In this document: positions 22,619-32,013 of the stretch, piece by piece
Numbering within the stretch: the stretch's first letter is position 1
Layout of the letters: each line of letters opens with the position of its first letter
Assembly: GCA_014904845.1 (NCBI GenBank)
Contig: MU119370.1
Location: 56,610-120,609 of the forward strand
Length of the DNA: 64,000 nt
From: Acephala macrosclerotiorum
Taxonomy: Eukaryota > Ascomycota > Leotiomycetes > Helotiales > Mollisiaceae
Direction of reading: 5' to 3'
Translations under genes and position numbers: made by a program
The notes under the pieces: generated by a model
Told to the model about the DNA's origin: nothing
The model's input: only the letters and a program-made list of their open reading frames with translations
Database searches by the model: none

Positions 22619-23578
22619 TCACGGTTGAGCCCCCCGAACAGTATCCCAAACCCATCGAATTTCTCTGGTTACCACTGCTGGCTGAAGCATTTGTATGTTG
22701 TGTCCAGCATCATCGACTCGAATGAAACGACTGTTATCAGACAAATTCAGCAGTTCTTCCTGCCAAATCGTCCACTTCTCATCGAAGTTGCTGAGAAATT
22801 TCTCATATTGGGCTCGTTCGGCTTCTTTGCCATTTCCAGCAGCGACCCCAGCGTCGAACATACGCTTCATGTCTCTGTAGGTATTGGCCTTGATGACACT
22901 AATTGGATAGCTTCCAAGTATCCGGTCCTCAATCTGCTTTTTCGAAGCAAGTGCTTTTCCATCGTTCTTCCACCCTCCTGACTCCGCACCCTAGGTCTTC
23001 TGATGTTGAGGATCATCTTGCGATTGCTTGACTTCACTCCATTCCTTCTCGGAAAGGACATGCTCAGCCTCAAGGCCCGTATCCTTCAGCCGGCTCAGGC
23101 CCTCTGTAACGGCAGTGACACAAGGTGGTGGCCAATTGCCACCGTCGAAGGACTTCTCAGTGTTGGCGTCGACGAAAATCACCCCAACAACATCGCGGCG
23201 TCGAAGGTGGAGAAATTCTCTCGCTGTGATGCCTCCCCAAGAATAACAAACGATGATAAATGGAGGTTCGATTATAGCATTCTTCAGAAGGATGTCTAAT
23301 TCGCTAGCGACCGAAGCAGCAGTGATAGCTTCAGGTAGTTGAGGTGGTGGTTCGCTGCGTCCGAGTCCAGACCGATCGTATTGAACCCATCGCGCGAAGG
23401 GAAGCACGAGACGTCGCACAGCAACCCATTCAGCGATTGTGCTGCCTAAACCTTGCATGAGAAGGATGATAGGTTCTCCAGGCTTGCGATCAGGACCAGA
23501 GGCTGAGAGGAAGAGCTTGCGGGTGCCGATGGAGACCATCTCAGACTTCTCCCCGCTGTCCCAGCTTGTAGAAGACAT
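22619..23578 (-). pseudogene. Alpha/beta hydrolase with in-frame TAG
   Basis: The frame reads as one alpha/beta hydrolase of 320 codons interrupted only by TAG at 22993-22991 (codon 196). N-terminal half: P-I-I-L-L-M-Q-G-L-G-S-T (oxyanion region), Y-D-R-S-G-L-G-R-S, nucleophile elbow I-V-C-Y-S-W-G-G-I. After the stop the same frame continues with a normal lid and core (K-R-M-F-D-A-G-V-A-A-G-N) and the catalytic His block D-D-A-G-H-N-I-Q. No GT..AG pair removes the stop. Relatives would have a sense codon here, and CAG to TAG is the simplest origin. A truncated product would lack the catalytic His, so the gene is probably dead unless the stop is read through. Reaction type (esterase or epoxide hydrolase) not determinable. 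Confidence 0.7.
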
Positions 23579-24130
23579 CCTGAGAATTCAAACCGAATAA
23601 CACGACTTAATGCACTCAGGATCAATTGAAGTAGTTGCATAGAGAATATATATGAGAGTTGGCAAGGAAGAAAGAGTGACGTTCACAACAAGAAGCTGAC
23701 TTGGAGGCACCGTCTCAACTAACGAGTAACCTTAACGCCGCTAAAATCTCAAGCACAATAGTCAGGACCTAGCCTTAGTGGGCGCTCGAGTCGACCCCAA
23801 AATATGGAGTCTAGGCACCGGCAGTGCTATCATCGAGAATTTACCTTTCACAAGTAAAACGTGTATTCTATCCCGAGTACTCTTGGGCTATAGCTTCACT
23901 CAGAGTCTGTTCGTCTGCTTGTTACAGGTATTCTTGAATCTTCAGAAAGGGAATGAAGGTATCCTCACGCCGTGCGACCCCTCAGGGGCTCGGTCGCTAA
24001 AATGCGTGCCTGGGGAACGGACACCGAAGCTTTCAACCCGCCGCACCTTTATCTTCTTCATTCACAACATCACCAAGTCATCTCAAGAAAATCACAACTC
24101 AACTCAATCCAAGTTGCACGACTCTCAAAA
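23579..24130. other. Intergenic, no supported gene
   Basis: Upstream sequence of the hydrolase (left) and of the first Cys-rich family relic (right). The stretch 24030-24115 is A/C-rich, like the 5' leaders of the other family members. No gene is recognised. Confidence 0.45.
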
Positions 24131-24435
24131 AAGCTCTTCTGGGATGAAACCACCTTCACATGCGGCGATTGCAAATTCGGGAATTTTCGAACACACTGCG
24201 CCATATAATATATCCGATCAGAATGAGTTTCGAAGGCTCCCCATCAACTCTTAGGTGTCCCACCTGCTCTAGAATAGGCAAGAAGAATAGAAGGATGCGA
24301 AAATTGAAAGCATTGATTGGGGATGATGGACAAGTGGGCGTGGAAGAGGTTGAGGAGATTAGACGGAAGATTGAGGGATCAGGGTATGAGATTGGACATT
24401 TGGAGTCGAGGCGGGTTCTGAAGTTGGAGCAATGA
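24131..24435 (+). pseudogene. Cys-rich MC[FY]Y family, copy 1, degraded
   Basis: The first member of a family repeated in this region. Translation from 24131 gives L-F-W-D-E-T-T-F-T-C-G-D-C-K-F-G-N-F-R-T-H-C-A-I then TAA, matching the family N-terminus (C-G-D-x3-G-x-F-x3-H-C), but the initial M-C-F-Y is lost. The second half, in another frame, has L-R-C-P-T-C-S-R-I-G-K-K (the family's C-x2-C followed by a basic segment) and a charged helical tail ending at 24435. Missing start, stop and frame change mark it as a pseudogene. Family function unknown; the paired Cys/His suggest metal binding. Confidence 0.65.
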
Positions 24436-24817
24436 AGCAAGGGGTGAGGCAGTTAAAGATGTTGAGAGAAGAAGTTCTAGGGCTTGTTGAGTTTGATTGG
24501 GGTGATTGATGGCATTTTGACCTCGACCGTGGGCGATTGAGAAGAGAATGGGGAATATGAGACAATGAGTGGTAGACGGCGGAAGAAGAGTTGACTGAGA
24601 AGAATGTGAGCAGTTCACTTGAAATGATAACACCAGAGAATCATGTTCTCGTTGCTGGGGACTTTGTATGTATGATCGCGATATCATGTTAAAAGAAACG
24701 TAGTAAAAAGTTAAGTAGACATTTGCAATGCTTCAAGTCGCCTGGGTTTCAGCGCCTGAGGGTGAGAAATAACTGTAGATTTAGCGATGAAGGCCCTGTC
24801 GTTTAGTGATCTGGCGC

Positions 24818-25198
24818 TATCCCCTCGTCCGCTGAGACATGTCCAGCGCTAAGCAAGAGGGTCTTGCTTGGATTACACAGCATAAAATTATGTACTATTG
24901 CATATAAATTTATTAGTAATCTACATTACTTAGGTGAAATCGCGTTTAGCAGCCCTTTTACAATCACGCGTTCTACCAATGGAGGTTCCTCCTATTCTAC
25001 CCACACAGCCAAAGAAGCAAAAAGCCCGATCTCTTGAGGATATACTCCTTAGCCTTGGACCAATTACAGGCGTATCGTACGAGCCCTTTAAGCCTGAGCC
25101 TAAATAAATTTATATGCAAAAGTACATAATTTTATGCTGTGTAATCTAAGCAAGACCCCCTTGCTTAGCGCTGGACATGTCTCAGCGGACGAGGGATA
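24818..25198. mobile_element. MITE of a Tc1/pogo-like family with about 95-bp TIRs
   Basis: A 381-bp unit bounded by near-perfect terminal inverted repeats: left 24818-24912 beginning TATCCCCTCGTCCGCTGAG, right 25104-25198 ending CTCAGCGGACGAGGGATA. A TA at both edges is consistent with a TA target duplication as in Tc1/mariner/pogo elements. The centre contains a short open frame (24979-25107, 42 codons; listed separately). The same terminal sequence begins a second element at 63694. It inserted between copies 1 and 2 of the Cys-rich family. It is non-autonomous because no transposase can be coded. Confidence 0.8.
24979..25107 (+). other. 42-codon open frame inside the MITE
   Basis: ATG to TAA entirely between the inverted repeats. 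The peptide starts M-E-V-P-P-I-L-P-T-Q-P-K-K-Q-K and is basic then acidic. It could be the residual N-terminus of the element's lost protein with an abrupt end, or chance. No known domain. Confidence 0.25.
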
Positions 25199-25537
25199 GC
25201 ACTCGCTTGGGACAGCCTCTGGAGCTAGTACCCCGCACCTGGTCTCGGGCCAATTTTCAACAACATTTCTTCAGCTCAGCTTTGTAAACACACACGAAGA
25301 CCAGTAGATCCTACTCTGAACGCCTAGCTGTCCTCAGTTTTCGAGTGTTGTCTCTCATGATTATTGAGGAAGACGTTTGAATTCCTTTTAGAAGAAGCGG
25401 GTTGAAATTACCCCGCACTTCTCACATCCTTCTCATTCCGTCCTCATGCTCCACGGATAATCAAAGAGGAAGATTACTCACACCAGTCTTCCCCTCCAGC
25501 TCCACCTCTCGACCTCATTATTCCTCATTCCACGAAG

Positions 25538-26029
25538 ATGTGCTACTACGAGCGAGTCATGCATTCATGCGGAGATCACGAATACGGAGACTTCAAAGCT
25601 CACTGCGACCAGTTGAAGGCAACCCACCCACCCATAGTCTGCAACAAGAGGCTCCTACGAGGCACAACATCGAGACCCTCAACATGCCCTGATTGCCAGT
25701 ACATTGCGTGGAGAACAAGAATAATTCAATACTGGGGAAGACAAGCCAGATTCTGGCAGAAGAGAGGAAATCACACACTAGTGAAGCAGCATCTCGACAG
25801 GATTGTGGAGTTGAAGAATTCGCTTTCGGAGTACGGGGCTGGTCGGGAGCGTCGCCAGATCTTGCTGTTCAAGCATGATCCGGAGATTGGAGCGTTGAGG
25901 CTCTATTCCCAGGAGAAACTTGATGAGCTGTGTGAGGAGGTTGTACCACTGTCTGTGGCTATGAGGTGCCTCGAGGATTTGAAGCAGGAATGTAATGAGA
26001 TCATGGATTTCGACCGAGAGGAGGCATAA
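25538..26029 (+). CDS. Cys-rich MC[FY]Y family protein, copy 2
   Basis: Intact, intronless, 163 residues. It begins M-C-Y-Y-E-R-V-M-H-S-C-G-D-H-E-Y-G-D-F-K-A-H-C, then a longer insert (P-I-V-C-N-K-R), S-T-C-P-D-C-Q-Y-I-A-W, followed by a basic/aromatic stretch and an alpha-helical tail rich in Leu, Glu and Lys. The ordered Cys/His set (C2, C11, H22, C23, C38, C-P-D-C) is shared with the copies at 29084 and 29921, so it is a genuine family. It has no signal peptide and no membrane segment. A CCCCGCAC motif lies 127 bp upstream of the ATG. Function unknown; a small zinc-binding fold with a coiled tail is my inference. Confidence 0.65.
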   Translation: MCYYERVMHSCGDHEYGDFKAHCDQLKATHPPIVCNKRLLRGTTSRPSTCPDCQYIAWRTRIIQYWGRQARFWQKRGNHTLVKQHLDRIVELKNSLSEYGAGRERRQILLFKHDPEIGALRLYSQEKLDELCEEVVPLSVAMRCLEDLKQECNEIMDFDREEA

Positions 26030-26583
26030 GAAAACGATTCACGAGCTAAAGAGACTTTACAAGGATTTGAGGAAGAATTCAAGAGCGTGGACAGGCCAAA
26101 TACCATGCTTTTGAATGGCTTTTCGATGGGTGGCATGTTGTTACCTCTCAACATGGCGTTTGGAAGATGGGACGGACTTTGCCGGAAACTTGAAGGCATA
26201 TGAGATCTATTGAAATCCATCACTTTGACTTTCATGTCTCTCCATCGACAACTATAGCCACCCCACGGTCTCGAGGGCGATCAACAGACGGACAGCACGT
26301 GACCACTTTCTCCTCATTTCAAAGGACTGCGAAAGTGTCGTTGAGAAGTATGCATAGCTGCTTTATTTTCATTTCAATAAGTAGCTAACCTGAAATGAGT
26401 CATAGATTAGGGACATGTATTGTGCTCCTGTAGTTTTAATAGCAGAATAACCTCACGTTGCTTTTCCTGCGGCGGTGGAATTATCTCACTGAAACATTTC
26501 CACCCGGCAAGATTCCCTTCACCTTCTCTTCTCACAAACCAAAATCAACGACACCAAGCTTCTCCTCTTGATCTCCCTCCACA
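26030..26583. other. Intergenic, no supported gene
   Basis: Between copies 2 and 3 of the Cys-rich family. The last 120 bases resemble the A/C-rich leaders of the other copies. No gene recognised. Confidence 0.45.
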
Positions 26584-26837
26584 GTGTGTTTCTATGCAAC
26601 GACCACTTTCACCTGCGGCGACTTCGAATGGTCTACGAGAACAACCACTCAGCAGAAATGTGTGACAACTGTCTCGCGATCCAGCAGCAAACCGCCGCAA
26701 TCCGTGCACCGTGAGCTCGTATATTCCCTGAAGACGAAAGTCCCAGCGTCGAGGAGATGGAGAGGATGGTCAAGGATCTGTATAGCCGGGGCTTTGAGCT
26801 CAATCGGACTTGGACTTCGAATGAATTCAGCAGATGA
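26584..26837 (+). pseudogene. Cys-rich MC[FY]Y family, copy 3, degraded
   Basis: The start codon is GTG where the family has ATG, followed by C-F-Y..F-T-C-G-D-F-E-W. The middle (the G-x-F-x3-H-C..G-E-T-C-G part) is deleted, and the sequence continues in another frame as V-Y-E-N-N-H-S-A-E-M-C-D-N-C-L-A-I, which is the family's C-x2-C block. A TGA then interrupts the charged tail, which runs on to a stop at 26837. Lost start, internal deletion, frame change and an internal stop make this a clear pseudogene. Confidence 0.65.
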
Positions 26838-26950
26838 CATCGCGATGCGAGAACGATGAAAATTGGCCCCGGAGGCATGTTTGACGCCGATTTGGAAGCT
26901 AGGGACACCTTGAAGGAAATATCGTTTCGTGGGGTATTCCAGAATGCAGG

Positions 26951-27240
26951 TAACGAGCCTAGGATTATAAGTCTGTATTTTCTAGGCATTTTCTAAAGCA
27001 TTTTTAAGCGACGAAAACTAAGCTTGACGACTTTACTTTAAAAGTATAAAATACGCATAAATCAGAATTATTTGAATTTGTATTACGATATTTATAAAAA
27101 GCTATAATAAGTTTATAAAGTAAATTTGAGTTAATTTGGTTTCGTGATTAAAAATCGAAATTTGGTTTTAGCGTTTTAATTATTAGTAAAAAGGCCCGAA
27201 GAGCCCTGTAAAATATAGACTTATGATCCCAGGCTCGTAA
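26951..27240. mobile_element. AT-rich MITE with about 30-bp imperfect TIRs
   Basis: The left end (TAACGAGCCTAGGATTATAAG) is matched as an inverted repeat by the right end (CTTATGATCCCAGGCTCGTAA), with about 30 bp of clear similarity. The interior is AT-rich and non-coding. The target duplication is not certain (TA on one side, AA on the other). It lies only about 115 bp upstream of the O-methyltransferase start, so it forms part of that gene's promoter. Family unknown. Confidence 0.65.
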
Positions 27241-27356
27241 CTTTATTAACATTAGCCACAATCCGGATATCCCCAAGTTTGAAGATTCAGCTGACATATA
27301 TATCGAGGTACATTTCTCGAAGAGACGAGGACATGAACTGTCTTCTACCACACAAA

Positions 27357-28660
27357 ATGGCTTCATTATCTCAAGAATCGGCAGTCGATGAAGTCTTCCA
27401 TCGTCTCCAAGATGTCTACTCTTCACTGTCTAACGCAAAATCACCCCTTGAAGCTATGAAAGCAAAGGCTCAGCTACGAGCTACAGCATTGGAATTGGCT
27501 TCAGCGGTCCAGCAACCACACGAAGCTGCGACCGCGTTTGCGATGAGCAATGTCGTACATCCATGTTACAGAGCCGCAGCCGACTGTGGGATCTTGACTC
27601 AGTGGCCGAAGGAGACTATGACTGCTCAGGAACTGGCTCAGAAGACTGGGGCAGATGCACGATTGATTGGTGAGTCGAGAAAAACATACTAGATCACAGT
27701 AGTTAATCTTTGACAGCTCGTCTAATGCGCATCCTAAATCCTTCTGGTGTATTCAAAGAAGTTGGCGAAGAAACGTACTCTCATAACGGCCTTTCCACCA
27801 CACTTTCTATCCCGGCCTTCCTGGGAATGCTGAAGTTCACCTCTCCTGGAGTTGCCAAACTCCCAGAGTACCTCACAGCGACAGATTACAAGAACCCAGG
27901 CTCCACCACTGGAACAGCCACGCCATTTCAATACGGCAACAACACGCCCCTAAGCTTCTACCAAGCACTTGCTAAAAATAGCAAAGCAAGGGCGGGGTTT
28001 GATGACCAGATGAAGAGACATGTGGCGATGGAACGAGCGAAATCGCAAATGGGATTCGCTTCTATTTATGATTTCCAGGGAGAGATTGGGCCACTAATCA
28101 CGTCGAGTGAGGAGGTGTCCCTGGTGGATGTTGGAGGTAGTCAGGGTCATGTCTTGGAAGATGTCAAGAAACACTTACCTGATTTGAAGGGGAGATTAGT
28201 TCTGGAGGAGCTTCCCGAGACTCTGGGTAGTGTGAAAGTCCCTGAAGGTGTGGAGGCAGTACCATACAACTTCCTCGAAAGTGTACAGCCTGTCAAGGGT
28301 ATGCCAATATCCTTACATTGAAATGCGATTGAACTGACTGAAATATCAGGGGCTGCGTGCTATCTTTTCAGACAGATCTTCCTAAATTGGAGCGACGAGA
28401 ATGGAAAGCAGATCCTGAAGAATACTCTTCCGGCTTTGAAGAAAGGTCATTCTCGAGTTCTGATTATGGAGCCTGTCCTCCCACCAGTTGGAGCTCCGCT
28501 TCAAGCAGCATTGATGGACATCCAAATGATGCAGATGGGTGGCGGATTGAGAACCGAGAAACAGTGGAGGGCTTTCCTGTCAGAAGCTGGCTTTGAGGTC
28601 GTCAGACTCTTCAAGTCAAACTCGGTGTATGCGATTATTGAAGCTATTCCGAAGAATTGA
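27357..28660 (+). CDS. O-methyltransferase with altered catalytic His
   Basis: Exons 27357-27669, 27717-28298 and 28350-28660 give 401 residues. The start at 27357 was chosen because the protein then begins M-A-S-L-S-Q-E-S like relatives; an in-frame ATG at 27333 is possible. N-terminal helical domain, A-R-L-M-R-I-L winged-helix segment, SAM site V-S-L-V-D-V-G-G-S-Q-G-H at about residue 250, then L-V-L-E-E-L-P and V-P-Y-N-F. The block that normally reads C-L-H-D-W, with the catalytic His, here reads I-F-L-N-W-S-D-E, so Asn replaces His. The third G of the usual G-G-G-x-G is also Ser. The protein may bind SAM but lack normal catalysis, or methylate differently. It sits inside the Cys-rich gene array and just downstream of a MITE. 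Confidence 0.82.
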
Positions 28661-29083
28661 ACTTCGCTCTTGCGGCAATGGTCCTTCTATTCTGGACGTG
28701 GGAGATTTAATGAACGAAAATTAAAGGATCAACCAGTAACGTTATTGGACTCCATGGAGAGCTAAGGTACGCCTTTGATTATGAACTTTCACAGCCGATG
28801 TCACAACGTGAGAGATGTTCTCAAAGAGCATTTCTTAGACTAATACTGAGATTGAATTTTTATTGCTTGTAACGTAGTCTTAATCAAGGCAGAATAGGTA
28901 TGCACTGCTCTTTTCGTAGGCGGTGTACGCTCTACCCCGCACCTCTCGTATCGTTCACTATCATCCATCCGCATCATCTTGCGAGGTATACGCCGATTAC
29001 TCAATTCACTTGTCCATCCCCACCAAAGTCTTAGAACTAAGATTACGCTTTCAGCTCTACACATCCAATTCGAGCCGCCAAGA
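28661..29083. promoter_or_regulatory. Upstream region of Cys-rich copy 4
   Basis: Non-coding. Contains TACCCCGCACCTCTCG at about 28933-28948, matching the CCCCGCAC box found upstream of copy 2 (25411). The box fits the consensus of carbon-catabolite repressor sites (GCGGGG on the other strand), but this role is an inference. Confidence 0.35.
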
Positions 29084-29542
29084 ATGTGTTTTTACGATTG
29101 CATGCGCTTCACCTGCGGAGACTGGAAATGGGGCCACTTCAAAGCACATTGCTCCAAAGACCTTAGCACCGGCGAGACTTGTGGTACGAAACTCGTATCC
29201 ACTGAACATTACGTGAATGAGCTTTGCGTACGTTGTAGCATAATTGAGGTCAATTGCGGCCGGATCATGAGAAAGCGAACTAAAAACGCTGGCTGGAGTA
29301 GCCAAAGCCTCCGCCAAACACGCGAATACATCGCTGATGTTGAAAACACTATTTTTGATCTTCATCTCGGCCGGCCTGTTAATGGGGATACAACGCCTTC
29401 ATACACGACCGAGGAAATGAAAAGGGTTATTGACGGGTACATAGAGATGTATGGGAAGGTCGCGATGCTGAAGTTTGAGAAGAGGCAGTTGGAGGTTGTC
29501 CGGAAAAGGACGAAAGACTTGCTGTCATTCTTCGAATCTTAA
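29084..29542 (+). CDS. Cys-rich MC[FY]Y family protein, copy 4
   Basis: Intact and intronless, 152 residues, the most canonical member here. It begins M-C-F-Y-D-C-M-R-F-T-C-G-D-W-K-W-G-H-F-K-A-H-C, then G-E-T-C-G-T-K-L-V, then L-C-V-R-C-S-I-I. After the Cys/His block comes a basic linker and a predicted helical tail with many Lys/Glu/Arg. The Cys/His ladder (C2, C6, C11, H22, C23, a GETCG Cys and C-x2-C) could hold one or two metal ions. No signal peptide or membrane segment, hence probably intracellular. No function known to me. It lies downstream of the O-methyltransferase and 379 bp before the fused copy 5. Confidence 0.68.
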   Translation: MCFYDCMRFTCGDWKWGHFKAHCSKDLSTGETCGTKLVSTEHYVNELCVRCSIIEVNCGRIMRKRTKNAGWSSQSLRQTREYIADVENTIFDLHLGRPVNGDTTPSYTTEEMKRVIDGYIEMYGKVAMLKFEKRQLEVVRKRTKDLLSFFES

Positions 29543-29920
29543 AGGGTTGGAATGTGTAATGCTGCTTTAGGGCCATTTGCTGGAAGTTTCGACGGTAGGC
29601 CGAATGGCAACTTGAGAAGAGAAAGGTACTGTACAAAGATAGCGCGTTGAGAAGTTGAGATGTGATGGCTTTCCTACGCCCGACAACTGCGCCTTTGAGA
29701 TGCATTTGACCCAAAGTGCAAACAGCAAAATGAGAGAGCCTAGTCATGCGCCTCACGAGACGCCGATGCAGTCTTGCATAATTTTGGTTGATTGGTTTGG
29801 GTAGTTTCGAGGCTTCGTGGCTGTGCCGAGCAGGAATCTTCTTCTGAACTTTTCTCCTCGCGCATTCACATCCAATAAATAATTTGTCCAAAGTATCACA
29901 ACCACTGAGTCCACAGCATT
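29543..29920. other. Intergenic
   Basis: Spacer between copies 4 and 5 of the Cys-rich family; holds copy 5's upstream region. Nothing else recognised. Confidence 0.4.
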
Positions 29921-30022
29921 ATGTGTTTCTATGAGCAAATCAACATGGCTTGCGGTGACTGGAAGTAGGGAAACTTTCGAGCACACTGCAGTAGTGTCTA
30001 CAAACCTGGCGAGACATGCGGA
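29921..30022 (+). pseudogene. Cys-rich domain of copy 5, N-terminal part cut off by TAG
   Basis: The family start is perfect: M-C-F-Y-E-Q-I-N-M-A-C-G-D-W-K followed by TAG at 29966-29968 and then G-N-F-R-A-H-C..G-E-T-C-G-M-K in the same frame. The stop replaces the Trp present in copy 4 (K-W-G), a TGG to TAG change. The frame continues unbroken into the next feature, so this was once the N-terminus of that protein. Translation may now begin at the Met within G-E-T-C-G-M-K (30023). Confidence 0.65.
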
Positions 30023-32013
30023 ATGAAGATTGTTTTTGAAAGTCTTCATGTACAAGAGATTTGCGAGATCTGTATCAGGATCCAAACCAAATATGGCAGG
30101 ATAGCGAAAGAACAGTCCAGGATTAAACGTTGGAGGCCCGAAGTAAATAGGAGAGCATCGATCAACAGTGCCCAGGATCGGATTGTGACGCCTGAACGGG
30201 AGATACATGAGCTTACAGGCCGCCGCACTATTAACTGCCGCCCTTCTTTTACCAAGATTCCTGTCCCCCGATTCGATCCTACCTTTGGACACAACAATCA
30301 TGGTGTAGGAAAGGTTGAGGAAACGGGCCATCAAACAAGTATCAGGCTCACTCCCAACGGAACAACGAGGATGGCTCACTCTGCAGACAAAGCTGCATTA
30401 CCGCCTGAGAATGTCCATACCACCCCGAAAATCTTTCCGCCTCAGCAAGAGAAGCTCGCCATTCATCTCGGATCAGAGGCTGGGAGGAATGAGGGTCCTG
30501 CCGTCCAAGACGAGCAGGCGAAAAGTACAAAACATTCGGTCACCGATACTCGTCATGAAAATAGCTCCTTCTCAAACTCCTCCTCAAAGAGTATGGCAAA
30601 CTTAACAAATAATCGACAGCATGAATTCGTCGAGCAGGCCGGTTTATTGGAAGACAATAAAGACACGAGTGTCGAGCATCGATTAGAGACCACGGTACTT
30701 GCTTCCGGCGCGACAACGAGCCTCCCTTTAATTGGAACAGGAGAAAGCATGTCTCAACCTCAAGTATTCTCTGCCGCCAAGAAGGCCGACCCGTTGCGAA
30801 GTCAAAGTGAAATGGTATTCGAAGAAGTGGACATGTATGCCGACTTAACCATTGAACCAGAGACTTCAATACCTCAGCGGGCGATGAGGCATAGAGGACC
30901 ACATTTGGCTTCTTTAAGACGCGAGGATATATACGTATCACACAAAGATCGATATACACCTCAAGATGTGGAAGTTTCGTGGACATGCGTGAGTTTCCCC
31001 CTCGGGTTAATGTGCCTTCTTCGTTGCGCCGTTCAAAGGACTCACTAACAATTTTGAGTAGATTTGCGGATCCTCCTTCAAAGAGACAGTGACGGAATAC
31101 AAATCTGGTGCAGCGCAATCTCTGGTAGCTTTAACAGAATCGAACACCGTAGTCGATATCGAACGACTCGCCGAGGATCAAGATGGGAACAATTCAAGCC
31201 CCACATCATCGTCCGAATCTGTTGGATCCAGCGGCTTTGCTTCGAGCCGTGATGCAGGCTTTACTAGAGACTCGGCGCCCAAGACAGATATCCATATGAG
31301 CACAAATGTCGTTAGCATCTACGAACATTCTAGGAGGGAATACTTTCTGATGTGTCGACCGCGTCAATCAGATATGATCCTCAAACATGTTGACGTGACA
31401 GAAGCAAGATGTGACTACACGTCGTACCAGAGACTGAATCGAGCGTACTATGGATATTGGCCCAAGTTTCTGCGCTGGATTCTGCTCAAGGAGATATCCT
31501 CCGTTGAGTTTGTCAAAGTAATATCACAGCTGTGAGAACAGGGGCCTTGCTAACTCTAAACAGTTCTACCTCTACTGGCAACGCAACGTCAGCATAGACC
31601 CTAAAGACAGAGGAGTCTTGCCGCCGAGCCCCTCGGACGAATACTCATGCCGTGCCGATACCAATCCGCCGGTACTCAAGACCGCCTTGCAGCATTTCAT
31701 CCAACACCCAGATCATGCACTGAAGATTCCTCGCCATCGTCCTCGCATCCCAAAGAAGCTCCAGAAGAAGCTTCTTTTGTTGGAGAATGTCGATCGTCTC
31801 GAAGGTTATGGAATATACATTCAGGAAAAGCTGTCCCGGCGCAAGATCTTCATGGTGGAAGCAGTGTTTCCAACGGCCTGTGTACTCTTTGCGGTATTAT
31901 GGTGCATGAAGAATAATGGCGGGATACAAGATGGATTCGCGATTGCTGGGACAGGAATCACTTATGCTTCAGTCATACTTGGCGCTCTATTGCTCAAGGA
32001 CAGTAACCGATGA
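30023..32013 (+). CDS. Fusion: Cys-rich domain remnant, long linker, C-terminal membrane domain
   Basis: Exons 30023-30988, 31062-31517 and 31564-32013 give about 623 residues if the Met after the TAG is used. Introns are GTGAGT..TAG and GTAATA..CAG and keep frame. Residues 1-45 are the rest of the Cys-rich fold (E-I-C-E-I-C-I-R-I, basic K-E-Q-S-R-I-K-R-W). About 270 residues of polar, low-complexity linker follow. The third part starts with W-T-C-I-C-G-S-S-F, continues with Y-F-L-M-C-R-P-R and Y-Y-G-Y-W-P-K-F-L-R-W, and ends with two membrane segments (A-V-F-P-T-A-C-V-L-F-A-V-L and G-I-T-Y-A-S-V-I-L-G-A-L-L). That C-terminal architecture recalls a widespread but unnamed ascomycete family. 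Probably membrane-anchored with a cytosolic N-terminus; function unknown. Confidence 0.6.
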
